64,000 nucleotides of DNA from Collinsella aerofaciens (lineage in GTDB: Bacteria; Actinomycetota; Coriobacteriia; Coriobacteriales; Coriobacteriaceae), in contig NZ_JAQLFP010000008.1 in assembly GCF_028207065.1 (NCBI RefSeq), positions 8,935 to 72,934 of the forward strand. The letters run 5' to 3'. How positions within the stretch are numbered: the first letter of the stretch is position 1; each line of letters opens with the position of its first letter. Below the pieces are notes generated by a model. That model was not told the DNA's origin. It did not search any database and saw only the letters and a program-made list of their open reading frames with translations. The position numbers were made by a program, and so were the translations under genes. This document shows, one piece after another, positions 16,287 to 24,566 of the stretch.

Positions 16287-16642
16287 CTGGTACCCCCGAT
16301 GCCCGCGTAGAGCAGCGGCGTTCCAAGCAGCTCGCGGCGGACGGCGGCCTCCATGTCGCTGCGGTAGGTGCTGGCCCCTTCGGTACCGGGGTTCCACGAG
16401 AACGAGCCGACGGTAAAGCCGCCGCCCTCCATGATGCCGCCCGAGCATCCGTATGCGGCGTCGACCTCGCAGGCCGCCATGACCGCGCGCGCCCACTCCT
16501 CGGAGCCGTCCGGCTCGTTGGGGAAGATCAGGTCGCGCACGGCTGCCGTGGCGTGGGGGAGCGCCGCCTTGAACTCCTCGGCGGACAGCTCCCCGCGCCC
16601 GGCTGCCAGGTAGTCCTCGTGGGTCGGGGCTCTAGTTTCCAT
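16283..16642 (-). CDS. Head-tail adaptor (gp6-like connector)
   Basis: The ATG at 16642 lies 11 bp inside the 3' end of the preceding gene; 119 residues. The protein begins with a helical portion (THEDYLAAGRGELSAEEFKA, PHATAAVRDLIFPNEP) and contains AACEVDAAYGC. This is the pattern of HK97 gp6/SPP1 gp15 adaptors, which bind beneath the portal ring. It follows the capsid gene group. Confidence 0.72.
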   Translation of the reverse strand: METRAPTHEDYLAAGRGELSAEEFKAALPHATAAVRDLIFPNEPDGSEEWARAVMAACEVDAAYGCSGGIMEGGGFTVGSFSWNPGTEGASTYRSDMEAAVRRELLGTPLLYAGIGGTR

Positions 16643-16787
16643 CGTCCTCGGCCGCCTCGGGCTTTTCCGCCTTGCCCTTGGCGGGCTGCTCGTCTGCGGC
16701 CTTCGCCTCGGGCTTTTCCGCCTTGCCCTTGGCGGGCTTGGCCTTCTTCGGGGCCTCCTTCTCGAAGGCCAGTCCAACAGTGCGCAT
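16632..16787 (-). CDS. Small lysine/alanine/proline-rich protein with internal repeat
   Basis: The ATG at 16787 follows AAGGAGG by six bases, giving 51 residues. After MRTVGLAFEKEAPKK the rest is low complexity with an exact protein repeat AKGKAEKPEA, also visible as repeated DNA (about 16660-16735). It lies between capsid and connector genes and may be a small capsid-associated or Rho-N-like disordered protein. Function unknown. Confidence 0.6.
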   Translation of the reverse strand: MRTVGLAFEKEAPKKAKPAKGKAEKPEAKAADEQPAKGKAEKPEAAEDDGN

Positions 16788-16801
16788 GTCGCGCCTCCTT
16801 C

Positions 16802-17683
16802 CTACGCGGCCTTCATGCCTGCGGTGATGTAGTGCGCCAGGTTCTCGCGGACGCCGCACACGCCGTACTTGCGGTACTTGAACAGGTGGCCGAAGCCCTG
16901 CTGGTTGTCTTCGGCGTCGATGACCTTGCCGTGCGCGAAGTTCCAGCGCAGCACCACGGCGTCCTTGTGGACGATGAGGAAGTTCATGTCCACCGCGCCG
17001 GCGCCCTTCTTGTAGTGGCCGATCTCCTCGTCCTTGGTGGTGCCGTCCAAAAGGTCGATGGCGCTGTAGAAGCGGGACTGCGGCACCTTCACGATGGAGG
17101 AGAAGCCGTCCAGCGCCTCTCGGGACTTGGTGGTGTCCAGGTCCTTCACCATACCCAGCAGGGTGGGGGTGATGAACAGCACGCGGCCCTCTTCCGGCAC
17201 CTCCTTCTCGTCCATGTCGCACATGGCGGCGTTCAGGCCCTTGAGCATGTCCGCGCCGTCGGCGTAGGTCTTCTGCTCCTTGGTGATGCCGGTGCCTGCG
17301 CACAGCGTGGAGAACACGAACGCGTCTCCCTCGGGCACCACCTTGGTGCGGTTGAAGTGCGCGGCGGCGTTGCCGAACGCCAGATTGAAGGACTGGGCGT
17401 CCACTTTCTGGTCGATTTCCAGGATGGTGCCGCGGTCGTAGTTGGCGCTGATGGGCTTCCAGGTCAGGGACGCGCCGCTGTTCTGCGGCAGTCGCCCGTT
17501 GGCCTGCACGTCGCCCAGGCCACCCATGGAGTAGACGGGATAGTAGAACTCGCCCAGCTGCTCCATCTGCGCGATGTTGCCCTGCGGCGCGGCGCTCTCA
17601 AGCACTGCGGTCAGGGATTCCTTGCGGTACGCCTCCATGAGCACGTTCTCGTAGCCCTTGGGCAGTTCGATGCTGTTTGGCAT
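16802..17683 (-). CDS. Major capsid protein
   Basis: The 293-residue protein starts MPNSIELPKGYENVLMEAYR, 3 bp after the scaffold gene. The N-terminal helix followed by LTAVLESAAPQ and the beta-rich blocks (GASLTWKPIS, RGTILEIDQKVDAQSFNLAFGN, RVLFITPTLLGMVKDL, MNFLIVHKDAVVLRW) are the usual pattern of HK97-fold capsid proteins of Gram-positive siphophages that pair with a Gp20-type scaffold. It forms the icosahedral shell. Confidence 0.88.
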   Translation of the reverse strand: MPNSIELPKGYENVLMEAYRKESLTAVLESAAPQGNIAQMEQLGEFYYPVYSMGGLGDVQANGRLPQNSGASLTWKPISANYDRGTILEIDQKVDAQSFNLAFGNAAAHFNRTKVVPEGDAFVFSTLCAGTGITKEQKTYADGADMLKGLNAAMCDMDEKEVPEEGRVLFITPTLLGMVKDLDTTKSREALDGFSSIVKVPQSRFYSAIDLLDGTTKDEEIGHYKKGAGAVDMNFLIVHKDAVVLRWNFAHGKVIDAEDNQQGFGHLFKYRKYGVCGVRENLAHYITAGMKAA

Positions 17684-17686
17684 GAT

Positions 17687-18244
17687 TTACTCCTTTGAAG
17701 ATTCGTCGGTGAGTCCGAAAGCTGCGCGGAAGTCGGCCAGGCCGTCGGAGCCTGCGCCGCCCTTCTGCTCGCCGCCCGCGCTCGAACGCGGCTGGTCGGC
17801 GAACATGTAGGCGTTGTCCTTCTTCAAGGCGTCGAAGTCGATGCCGGTCAGGTTGCCCTGCTCGTCCAGCTTCGCCTCGGCGATGTTGGGGATAATCGCG
17901 CGCGCCGCCTTGGCGTTGCGCACGCCCATCTGCGCCAGCTTGGTGTCGATGGCGAAGTCGCGGCGCATGTCGGCCTCGCGCTTCTCGGCGTCGGCCTTGT
18001 ACGCCTCGTTGTCGGCCTTGGCCTTGTCGAGCGCGGCCTGCAGCTCGTCGGCGTTGCCCGCCTTGGCGGTGAACTCCTCGATCTGCTTGTCGCGCTGCTC
18101 CAGCTCGGCCTTGAGGGCCTTCACCTGCTCCTGGTACTCGTCGGTCTCGCGCTTGTACTTCGCGTAGGACACGACCTCCTTCTGGGGCTCGGTCTGCTGG
18201 CCTTCGCCGCCCTCGTTTCCCTGGGGCTTGTTGTCTTCAGCCAT
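17687..18244 (-). CDS. Scaffolding protein (Gp20-like)
   Basis: The ATG at 18244 is preceded by GGAAGGAG, and the longer in-frame extension is rejected; 185 residues. A disordered Gly/Gln-rich start leads to a long coiled coil (about 30-110, KALKAELEQRDKQIEEFTAK) and a C-terminal IDFDALKKDNAYMFADQP with a Gly-rich tail. This is the layout of phage minor structural GP20/scaffold proteins encoded just before the capsid gene. It directs capsid assembly and leaves before packaging. Confidence 0.88.
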   Translation of the reverse strand: MAEDNKPQGNEGGEGQQTEPQKEVVSYAKYKRETDEYQEQVKALKAELEQRDKQIEEFTAKAGNADELQAALDKAKADNEAYKADAEKREADMRRDFAIDTKLAQMGVRNAKAARAIIPNIAEAKLDEQGNLTGIDFDALKKDNAYMFADQPRSSAGGEQKGGAGSDGLADFRAAFGLTDESSKE

Positions 18245-18361
18245 CGCTTGCTCCTTCCGTGTTTGGTTGTCGCGCTTCCCTGCGCGCTTGGATGGCCCGC
18301 CGTTGTCGCCGCGGTCGCGTGCGGGGCATGTTGTCGCCGCCCCATCGCGTGACCGCATCTT

Positions 18362-18380
18362 CCCCGAGGTGTCGCCAGGC
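18362..18380 (-). promoter_or_regulatory. Recurring intergenic motif, copy B
   Basis: GCCTGGCGACACCTCGGGG on the minus strand lies immediately after the terminator at 18381-18413 and about 120 bp before the scaffold gene. It differs from copy A at two positions over these 19 bases. Confidence 0.4.
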
Positions 18381-18413
18381 AAAAGAAAAGGCCGCCCGTT
18401 CGTGGGCGGCCTT
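18381..18413 (-). terminator. Terminator upstream of scaffold-capsid genes (minus strand)
   Basis: AAGGCCGCCCACGAACGGGC, continuing GGCC and TTTTCTTTT on the minus strand, forms a strong hairpin with a T-run after the gene at 18446-18610. Confidence 0.85.
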
Positions 18414-18445
18414 GATGCCGTGTGTCTACTCGGTTGTCGCTTGGT

Positions 18446-18610
18446 CTACTTCATCAGCCCCGCGTCGCGCAGAACCTTGCGGGACTTGGCAAAAAGCTCC
18501 TCGCGCTCTTCTTTGGTCAGCTTTTCGGCGGCTTTCGACTCGGAGGCGCTGTCATCTATGACGAGCACCCAGTCCTCTGGCGTCACTTCTTTTTTGTCAG
18601 CCTGAACCAT
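18446..18610 (-). CDS. Small charged phage protein, unknown function
   Basis: GAGGAAG precedes the ATG at 18610; 54 residues beginning MVQADKKEVTPEDWVLVIDD and ending in a helical, lysine/glutamate-rich segment. It overlaps the 3' end of the minor head gene by 28 bp and is followed by a terminator. No family recognised. Confidence 0.6.
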   Translation of the reverse strand: MVQADKKEVTPEDWVLVIDDSASESKAAEKLTKEEREELFAKSRKVLRDAGLMK

Positions 18611-20304
18611 TTCGCTTCCTCGTTTCGCTCGTAGAGCATTTCGGTGGCGAGCTGGTCGATAACATCGCCGCCCGCGTTCGGGCACTCTCTTTTCGCCAGC
18701 TCTCGCAGCTCCTCGTACGCTTGTACGACGCTGCGGTCGTTCACCTTGATTTCATAGATTGTACCATCGTGGCACGCCACCACCGAGCTGCGCACCCAGT
18801 CGTTTTCCGCCACCGTTCGAATGTCGGTCCACGACGGCGGCGAGCTCATGGGGTGGTTGTGGATCAGCACCACGCCGCCCTTGGTGCGCCTGCACGCCTC
18901 CACCTGCTTGGCGGTCAGGCCGCACGCCTGGCTCTTCAGGCCGTGCCCGAAGGTGTCGGTGACGCGCTCGCCCTTCTTCCACGACACGACGGACATGCGT
19001 TCGTAGCCCGTGCCGTCGCGGTCGCGCAGGATGCGGCGGCTTTCGGCGTACACGGCCTCGCTTGCGCGCTTCGGGATGGGAAGGGACACCACCTTGTCGT
19101 GGTAGGCCCTGCCGTTCACGGCGCGGCGGCTCACGTCTGCGGCGGTGCCCGCGCCCTTGCCCGGCATGAACTTCTCGCGCACCCAGGTCTTGTCCGTGGC
19201 AAGCGGGTAGATGCGCTCCTTCGATTCCACGGCGGCCTCGCGCGTGCGCTCGCGGGACAGGTAGGGATGGGCGGCTATGTGCTCGCGCTGGCGCTTCTGC
19301 AGCTTGCCCAGGCGCAGGCGCTCCTTGGTGTTGTCGAGCCCGGCGGCCTCCAGGGCCGTTGCCTCGCGCTTGGCGGCGCGTATGCCGCGCTCAAGCTCGC
19401 GCTGCTTCTGCTCTGCCTGGTATCGCTCCTCGCGCTTCTCGTCGCCGCCATCGGGATCGCGCTCGTACCGCAGCTGCTGGCCCTCCACGTAGATGCCGAA
19501 GTCGTGCTTGCAGTTCGCGCCGCACAGGCCATCGACAGAGCCGTAGCCCGTCTCGCGGTAGAACGGCGGGTACTTCTTGGACTTGCCCGACAGACTGAAC
19601 ACGCGGCCCTGCCACTTGGCGTGGCTCTCGCGCGCCCCGCCGTGCGAGGAGGTCTGCACGAGGTCGTGCCCGGTCTCTTCAAGCAGCTCCAGCGTGTTGC
19701 TGCTGCCGGCCTGCACCGCCTGCGTGCGAATGTGGCGGCGCATGGCCACGTCGGGCTGCGCCCACGCCCCGCTCTTGTAGTCCACGACGGACACGCCGCG
19801 TCGCGCCAGCTTCAGCACAGCCTCGCGGGTGGCCTGCTCGTAGCCCGCCATGCCCGAGTTCACCCGAGCCACGGCCTGCGCCACGACTTCGAGGTAGGCG
19901 CGCTGCACGTTGGCGGGCATCTTCAGGTTGTCGCGGCTCACGACGTCCTGCACTCCCGCCGCCGTGGCCCGCGCTGAGTTGTGCAGCCTCCACTGCATCG
20001 TCTTGGACAGCGCGCCCATGGCCGTGCCCAGCGTGGCCAGGTCGGCCTCGGCGCTCTTGGCCACGGCCTCGGCTGCAGCCTTGGCAGCCTCGCGCGCGGC
20101 TCTGCGGCCCTCCTCGTTCATGGCCTTCTGCACGTCCTTGGCGGCAAGCGCCGCCTTGCGGGCGGCCTGCGAGTAGGCGCTGTCGCCCTCGAAGTCGATG
20201 GAGCCTATGAGCGCGGCGTAGATGCACACCAGGCGCAGGGTGTATTCGTCCATGGCCCCCTGCGCTGCGTCAGTGAAGTGCTCTATGTAGTCCGGCCCCA
20301 GCAT
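18583..20304 (-). CDS. Minor head protein (Phage_min_cap2 type) with C-terminal JAMM/RadC-like domain
   Basis: The ATG at 20304 overlaps the portal stop (ATGA); 573 residues. Residues 1-290 are typical of SPP1 gp7-like minor head proteins: helical, then the block YKSGAWAQPDVAMRRHIRTQ, HGGARESHAKWQGRVFSLSG and YGSVDGLCGANCKHDF. A charged coiled coil (about 300-365) follows. The last 170 residues hold HNHPMSSPPSWTD (about 481-493), close to the H-x-H-P-x5-S-x2-D zinc site of JAMM/RadC-like peptidase folds, with upstream beta strands (KGGVVLIHNHP). It joins the procapsid at the portal. The extra domain may be a processing protease or a deubiquitinase-like enzyme; activity is not proven. Confidence 0.85.
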   Translation of the reverse strand: MLGPDYIEHFTDAAQGAMDEYTLRLVCIYAALIGSIDFEGDSAYSQAARKAALAAKDVQKAMNEEGRRAAREAAKAAAEAVAKSAEADLATLGTAMGALSKTMQWRLHNSARATAAGVQDVVSRDNLKMPANVQRAYLEVVAQAVARVNSGMAGYEQATREAVLKLARRGVSVVDYKSGAWAQPDVAMRRHIRTQAVQAGSSNTLELLEETGHDLVQTSSHGGARESHAKWQGRVFSLSGKSKKYPPFYRETGYGSVDGLCGANCKHDFGIYVEGQQLRYERDPDGGDEKREERYQAEQKQRELERGIRAAKREATALEAAGLDNTKERLRLGKLQKRQREHIAAHPYLSRERTREAAVESKERIYPLATDKTWVREKFMPGKGAGTAADVSRRAVNGRAYHDKVVSLPIPKRASEAVYAESRRILRDRDGTGYERMSVVSWKKGERVTDTFGHGLKSQACGLTAKQVEACRRTKGGVVLIHNHPMSSPPSWTDIRTVAENDWVRSSVVACHDGTIYEIKVNDRSVVQAYEELRELAKRECPNAGGDVIDQLATEMLYERNEEAKWFRLTKKK

Positions 20305-21818
20305 CAGGCGAGCCCGTCGCCCAGCATGTCGAACGCGCCGCCCTGCTGCTCGGGCACGTTGGCCTTGGCCTCGTTGCTGGTCTCGCCGTAGAAGCGGCGG
20401 CGGTACTCCCACGGGGCCATGATGCCCGCGCCGACCTCGCTCATGGCCATCTCGCGCGCGCTCTGCGTGTCGCTGATGATGGAGTCGTCGAAGTCCACGG
20501 TGACGTCGCCGTAGGGCACGGCCTCGCCCTTGATGCTGCGGCACGCGTCGGCCATGCCGTTCACGAGGCGCACGATGGACTTGCGCAGGGCGTTCTCGTG
20601 CCGGTGGATGGATCGCATCAGCTGCGAGTTGTCGGCCGCCACCTCCTTGGCGGTCTTCAGGCCCGTGTGCGACTCCCAGGAGAAGTAGCCGTTGCCGAAG
20701 CCGCACGCCACCGACAGCAGGCGCAGGCCCGTGTTGATGGCGCTGGCGTTCTCGTCGGCCTTGAGGTCGCTCTGAACGGTCTGAATCTTGGCCGACCCCT
20801 CGTCGCCGGGGTTCATGCTGAAGATGGTGTCGTCGGCCTCGCCGAAGGCGTAGTAGGTCTTCGTGAGGCTGCCGTCCGTCCCCTTGTCGGTCTTGGACTC
20901 TATGAGGGTCTTGTCCACGAACGTGCGCGGGCGGCCCACGCGAATGTGGTCGAGCAGGGAGGTGGCGGCCTCGTCGACCACCTTCATGGCCCCCACGGCG
21001 TTGCAGTACACGCTCGCGCCCATCGCGCAGTAGTCGTAGAAGCGGTTCGACACGGCGGGGCGCACCAGCGCGAAAAGCGGGCGGGTGCAGCGCGTGTCCA
21101 TGTCGGCGCTGATGCCCTCGACCGCCACCTGCTTGTGCGTCTTGGTGTCGAACAGCTGCGTGAGGATGTGGTAGGTGCCGCCCTTGAGCACGTGGGCCTG
21201 GCACTGGTCGTAGTCGCGCCCGGCGACCTCCACGCGGCCCACGAACGCGCACTGCGTGCAGTCGTCGGCGCTCCACGTGAGCGGGACTATCTGCGTGGCG
21301 TCGTAGCGCACGATGCGCAGCTCGGCGTCGGGCGTGTAGGCGCTGTCGGTCACGCCTCGCGGCTCGATGACCCACGCGCCCGTGCCCATGGCGAACGCGC
21401 AGGCTATGAAGTCGGCGTTGTCCATGGCGAACGATGTGGGCGCGTCGCCGTCCTCTGTCGGCTGCGGCGCGGCCTGGCCGTCCTCGTGCCCCTCGTCGCC
21501 GACGCCGCCCGTCGCCTTGGGGTTGGCGAAGTAGCGCGCCATCCAGGCGCGGCGCTCGTCGCTCGTGCTGGAGATGATCGTGCTCTCGTTCATGAGCAGG
21601 CTGGCCCACTCGTCGGCCACGAGCGCCGCCGGGTGCAGGCTGGCGCGCTCGCGCTTGTACACGCGGAAGCCGCGCCGCTCGCTGTAGTGGTACCAGCCGT
21701 TGTTCGCCGCGAACCAGCCGAACCAGACGCCCACCATGCCCTGCATGCGGGTGTCCGGCTGGTATCCCATGCGGCGCAGCCACGCCTCGGCGTAGCCCGT
21801 GTTGCCTCGCTTCTCCAT
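20304..21818 (-). CDS. Portal protein (SPP1 gp6 family)
   Basis: The ATG at 21818 overlaps the terminase stop (TGATG); 504 residues. It begins MEKRGNTGYAEAWLRRMGY. Characteristic blocks are VADEWASLLMNESTIIS, CAFAMGTGAWVIEPRGVTDS, a central crown region and KADENASAINTGLRLLSVACGFGNGYFSWE, with AREMAMSEVGAGIMAPWEYR near the C-terminus. Its place between large terminase and minor head genes is standard. The dodecameric portal is the DNA channel and docks the terminase and connector. Confidence 0.9.
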   Translation of the reverse strand: MEKRGNTGYAEAWLRRMGYQPDTRMQGMVGVWFGWFAANNGWYHYSERRGFRVYKRERASLHPAALVADEWASLLMNESTIISSTSDERRAWMARYFANPKATGGVGDEGHEDGQAAPQPTEDGDAPTSFAMDNADFIACAFAMGTGAWVIEPRGVTDSAYTPDAELRIVRYDATQIVPLTWSADDCTQCAFVGRVEVAGRDYDQCQAHVLKGGTYHILTQLFDTKTHKQVAVEGISADMDTRCTRPLFALVRPAVSNRFYDYCAMGASVYCNAVGAMKVVDEAATSLLDHIRVGRPRTFVDKTLIESKTDKGTDGSLTKTYYAFGEADDTIFSMNPGDEGSAKIQTVQSDLKADENASAINTGLRLLSVACGFGNGYFSWESHTGLKTAKEVAADNSQLMRSIHRHENALRKSIVRLVNGMADACRSIKGEAVPYGDVTVDFDDSIISDTQSAREMAMSEVGAGIMAPWEYRRRFYGETSNEAKANVPEQQGGAFDMLGDGLA

Positions 21819-23101
21819 CAGAGGTTGCTCCTTATCCACAGTCCTGCGGCGTAGCCCGCCGCGTCTATCGCGTCGTCGTTCACCTTCGGCAGTGTCTCGG
21901 TTATGTCGCCCTGCCCGTTCGACACGTACTCGTACTCGGGGAACTCCTTGGCGGCGAGCGGGCAGCGGTCGGGGTCGATGACTATGCGCGTGAGGTTCTG
22001 CATCCACCTGATTCGGCTCTTGGGCGCGTTCAGGCCCTGCTTGAGCGATTTCTGCGCGCCGATGCCCTGCTCCTGGTAGTAGAGGATCATGCCGCGCGCC
22101 GCGCTGTCGCACCACACGTCGGCGGCGGGGTCCTCGGCCTCCTGCAGCTTGGCGGCCACCAACTCGGCGGTCTTGACGTCGATGGCCTCGGTTCCCTGGC
22201 GGCTCTCCTCGTCCAGCAGGTAAAGCACGCGCTCGTTCTCGTCGTATCCCGCCTCCATGAACACCCACGGGTGCACGCTGCCCGCGTCCACGCCGAACGA
22301 GCGCAGGGCGATGGCCTCGCGTTCCTCTGCGGTGATGGGACGTATGTCCAGCAGCTCGTCGGGGAACACCTCGGAGCCCGTGCCGATGACCTCGCCGAGC
22401 CATTGCCAGCGGTAGGAGTCGGGCGTCTTGCGGCGGCTGCGCTCGGCCTCCGCCAGCGCCGCGGCGCTTATCCACTCGGGGTGCTCGTCTATGACGTCCA
22501 GGTACGTGGTGTGGCATATGAAGCGCCCGTCCTCGCCCGGGTGGGCCTCCAGGTCGCGCGCCTCCTTGTTCACCCAGTTGCGAGCCGAGCGGGGAGGGTT
22601 GTAGCTGTAGAACACCCAGAACATGTCGCCGCCGCGCAGGAACGTGGCCAGCACGCTGCGCACCTCGTCCATGCCGTCGAACTCGTCTACCTCCTCGAAC
22701 CACACCACGGCGCAGTAGCCGGTGCGGAACTTCGCGGACTTCAGCTTCTTCGGCTTGTCGCATCCCACAAAGCGTATGACCTGCCCGGTGGGGCGGTACG
22801 TCACCTCCATGGGGGACAGGCCGAAGTCGAACAGGTGCGCCACGCCCAGCACGTCGCACGCCCAGCCTATCTGCTCGTACACGGACGTGCGCAGCGTGTT
22901 GCCGACCTTGCGCAGCACGACGGCGTTGGCCTCCGGGTTGAGCATGATCAGCAGCACGATGGCGATGGATATGAACGACGACTTGGTGGAGTTGCGCCCG
23001 CCCTTGAACCAGTAGTGCGTGAACTCGTGCGCCTTGATGGAGCGCCACACGCCGGCGAACACGGAGGCCACGACGTCCGAGAGCCTAACCGAGGTCGTCA
23101 A
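21818..23101 (-). CDS. Terminase large subunit
   Basis: This 427-residue protein has Walker A GGRNSTKSS (about residue 34), Walker B AVVWFEEVDEF (about 131) and a coupling-motif-like FYSYNPP (about 165). The C-terminal nuclease carries acidic sites GVDAG, WCDSA and DDAIDAAGYA. It is a PBSX/SPP1-type terminase (Terminase_3 with nuclease domain) that cuts concatemeric DNA and drives it into the procapsid. It overlaps the small subunit by 17 bp. Confidence 0.93.
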   Translation of the reverse strand: MTTSVRLSDVVASVFAGVWRSIKAHEFTHYWFKGGRNSTKSSFISIAIVLLIMLNPEANAVVLRKVGNTLRTSVYEQIGWACDVLGVAHLFDFGLSPMEVTYRPTGQVIRFVGCDKPKKLKSAKFRTGYCAVVWFEEVDEFDGMDEVRSVLATFLRGGDMFWVFYSYNPPRSARNWVNKEARDLEAHPGEDGRFICHTTYLDVIDEHPEWISAAALAEAERSRRKTPDSYRWQWLGEVIGTGSEVFPDELLDIRPITAEEREAIALRSFGVDAGSVHPWVFMEAGYDENERVLYLLDEESRQGTEAIDVKTAELVAAKLQEAEDPAADVWCDSAARGMILYYQEQGIGAQKSLKQGLNAPKSRIRWMQNLTRIVIDPDRCPLAAKEFPEYEYVSNGQGDITETLPKVNDDAIDAAGYAAGLWIRSNL

Positions 23102-23516
23102 CGATGGTCACCCCCGCCTCCGCCATGGCGGCCTTCGCGCCGTCCACGCCGAACATGTCGTTGAGCAGCTTCACGCTCTCGGTTATGGCCAGGCGCGCGT
23201 CGCCGTTGATGCTGCCCTCGGCCGCCTGGCGGCGGAAGATGGGCAGCGCGCCGTCCAGCACCTCGAACAGCGGGGCGGCCGCGTCCTGCAGCTCCCAGCG
23301 GCAGTCCTTGGCGGCCGCGTCGCGGATTTCCTGGATTCTGTGCGCGATTCGTGGGTCGCGCATCAGCTTGGAGGCGGCGCAGCTTATCGAGTTGTAGTTC
23401 ATCCGCTTGCAGTCGTAGGCCGCGCGGTACGCGTCCTGCTGCTTGGCGCGGGGCTTTGCCATCTCGCGGGCGAACGCCTCCTGCTTCGCCGTGAGCGGCT
23501 TGTCCTTCTTGGGCAC
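23085..23516 (-). CDS. Terminase small subunit
   Basis: The 143-residue protein begins with LTAKQEAFAREMAKP and RAKQQDAYRAAYDCKRMNYN, the helix-turn-helix opening of the Terminase_2 family. A central helix and KLLNDMFGVDGAKAAMAEAG follow. It recognises the packaging site (pac/cos) and loads the large subunit. It is the first gene of the morphogenesis operon; no T-run terminator separates it from the methyltransferase gene. Confidence 0.9.
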   Translation of the reverse strand: MPKKDKPLTAKQEAFAREMAKPRAKQQDAYRAAYDCKRMNYNSISCAASKLMRDPRIAHRIQEIRDAAAKDCRWELQDAAAPLFEVLDGALPIFRRQAAEGSINGDARLAITESVKLLNDMFGVDGAKAAMAEAGVTIVDDLG

Positions 23517-23545
23517 CTGCGGCCTCCTTCCTGATTAGTTTCGCG

Positions 23546-24328
23546 CTAGCCAAGCGACGCGATCACATCGCGCTCGCGCGGCGAAAGCGCGAAACGCTCT
23601 GCGGCTGCACGCTCTGCGGCTGCACGCTCTGCGGCTGCACGCTCTGCGGCTGCACGCTCTGCGGCTGCACGCTCTGATATGAGGTAGCCGCTGCCGTATA
23701 TCGCCTTGTTCTGCACGCGCTGCGCGTCGAGCGCCCTCGTGAGGCTGCACTCCTGCGGCCCCACGCGGAAGTCGATGCCGTACTTGGAGTAGCGCGCCAG
23801 CATGGGCGCGGTCAGCACCTCGTCCGGGTACTCGTACTTCGGCAGCGCCTTGGCCTTCTCGCGGCGCAGGCGCTCTATCGCGGCATCCAGCTCGGAGCGC
23901 AGGTCGGGCGCGCTGCGAGCCTGGGCGGGGTCGAGGTTGGTCACGAACGACGTGTTGACGCTTGCGCCGTTGGCGTACGTCACGCCGACGCCCGTCACGA
24001 CCTTGCAGCAGTTGCGGATGCCCATGCACGTCAGGGTGGGGGCGAACAGGAAGAAGCCCACGCCGCGCTCCTGGTAATGCTTGACGATCTTGCTTAGGAT
24101 GGAGAACGGCGGGTTGTCCACCACCGTGCAGCCCTGCGGGTACTCCTCGCGCTCGTAGTCGCCGCCCGGATAGAACGGGCGCGCCACCTTCGCCAGGTCG
24201 AACCCGTACTCCCGGTGCGCCCACCGCAGCACGCAGTCGTACACCTCGGGCGGGGTGTAGCAGTCGTCCGTCGTCCTTTTCGGCTCGAACTTTGCCGTGA
24301 ACTCCTCGTATGTCTCGCCTCTCGCCAT
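23546..24328 (-). CDS. Phage adenine-specific DNA methyltransferase with pentapeptide repeat
   Basis: The ATG at 24328 is preceded by AGGAGA; 260 residues. DNPPFS (about residue 71) is the catalytic (D/N)PP(F/Y) motif of N6-adenine methyltransferases. TTDDCYTPPEVYDCVLRWA is the usual opening of phage enzymes that modify or act on adenine. No target-recognition domain or paired restriction endonuclease is obvious, so it is an orphan enzyme, likely for protection against host restriction. Near the C-terminus (about 220-246) the sequence ERAAA is repeated five times in tandem, encoded by a perfect 15-bp DNA repeat. Confidence 0.85.
   Translation of the reverse strand: MARGETYEEFTAKFEPKRTTDDCYTPPEVYDCVLRWAHREYGFDLAKVARPFYPGGDYEREEYPQGCTVVDNPPFSILSKIVKHYQERGVGFFLFAPTLTCMGIRNCCKVVTGVGVTYANGASVNTSFVTNLDPAQARSAPDLRSELDAAIERLRREKAKALPKYEYPDEVLTAPMLARYSKYGIDFRVGPQECSLTRALDAQRVQNKAIYGSGYLISERAAAERAAAERAAAERAAAERAAAERFALSPRERDVIASLG
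23596..23676 (-). repeat. 15-bp tandem repeat inside methyltransferase gene
   Basis: GCTCTGCGGCTGCAC is repeated five times perfectly (23596-23670) with a partial sixth copy. The length is a multiple of three, so copy-number change would add or remove a five-residue ERAAA unit without frameshift. It is coding and lacks spacers, so it is not a CRISPR. Confidence 0.95.
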
Positions 24329-24351
24329 GCGTCTCCTATCTCTCGGCCCAT

Positions 24352-24375
24352 ATGGTCGCAAGCGTGTCGCCGGGC
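24352..24375 (-). promoter_or_regulatory. Recurring intergenic motif, copy C
   Basis: On the minus strand GCCCGGCGACACGCTTGCGA lies directly after a terminator and ends about 25 bp before the methyltransferase ATG. The first 12 bases are identical to copy A. Confidence 0.45.
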
Positions 24376-24376
24376 A

Positions 24377-24404
24377 CGGAAAAGGCCGCCCCGAAGGACG
24401 GCCC
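24377..24404 (-). terminator. Terminator upstream of methyltransferase (minus strand)
   Basis: GGCCGTCCTTCGGGGCGGCC followed by TTTTCC on the minus strand, just after the gene at 24432-24566. Confidence 0.8.
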
Positions 24405-24431
24405 TCTGCCTGTTTCCGTATTCGGTTGCCC

Positions 24432-24566
24432 CTATCCGCACGCCGCCACGGCCATGGCCATGAGCCCGAGCGCCAGCGCCCTTATGGCGTAGATGGCCGC
24501 CGCGTCTATGGCGATTGCCGCCGCTATGAACAGCAGGCACCCCCAGTTGCATCCCGGGCGGTTCAT
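24432..24566 (-). CDS. Small hydrophobic membrane peptide
   Basis: A 44-residue product from the ATG at 24566, overlapping the previous stop (ATGA) with GGGAGGAG upstream. After MNRPGCNWGC, two hydrophobic stretches (LLFIAAAIAIDAAAIYAIRA, LALGLMAMAVAACG) cover the rest, predicting a membrane hairpin. Last gene of the early operon, before a terminator. Function unknown. Confidence 0.65.
   Translation of the reverse strand: MNRPGCNWGCLLFIAAAIAIDAAAIYAIRALALGLMAMAVAACG

Noticed and set aside
23596-23676. Short repeats as a CRISPR array
   Set aside because: The 15-bp units are contiguous without spacers and are in frame within a methyltransferase gene.
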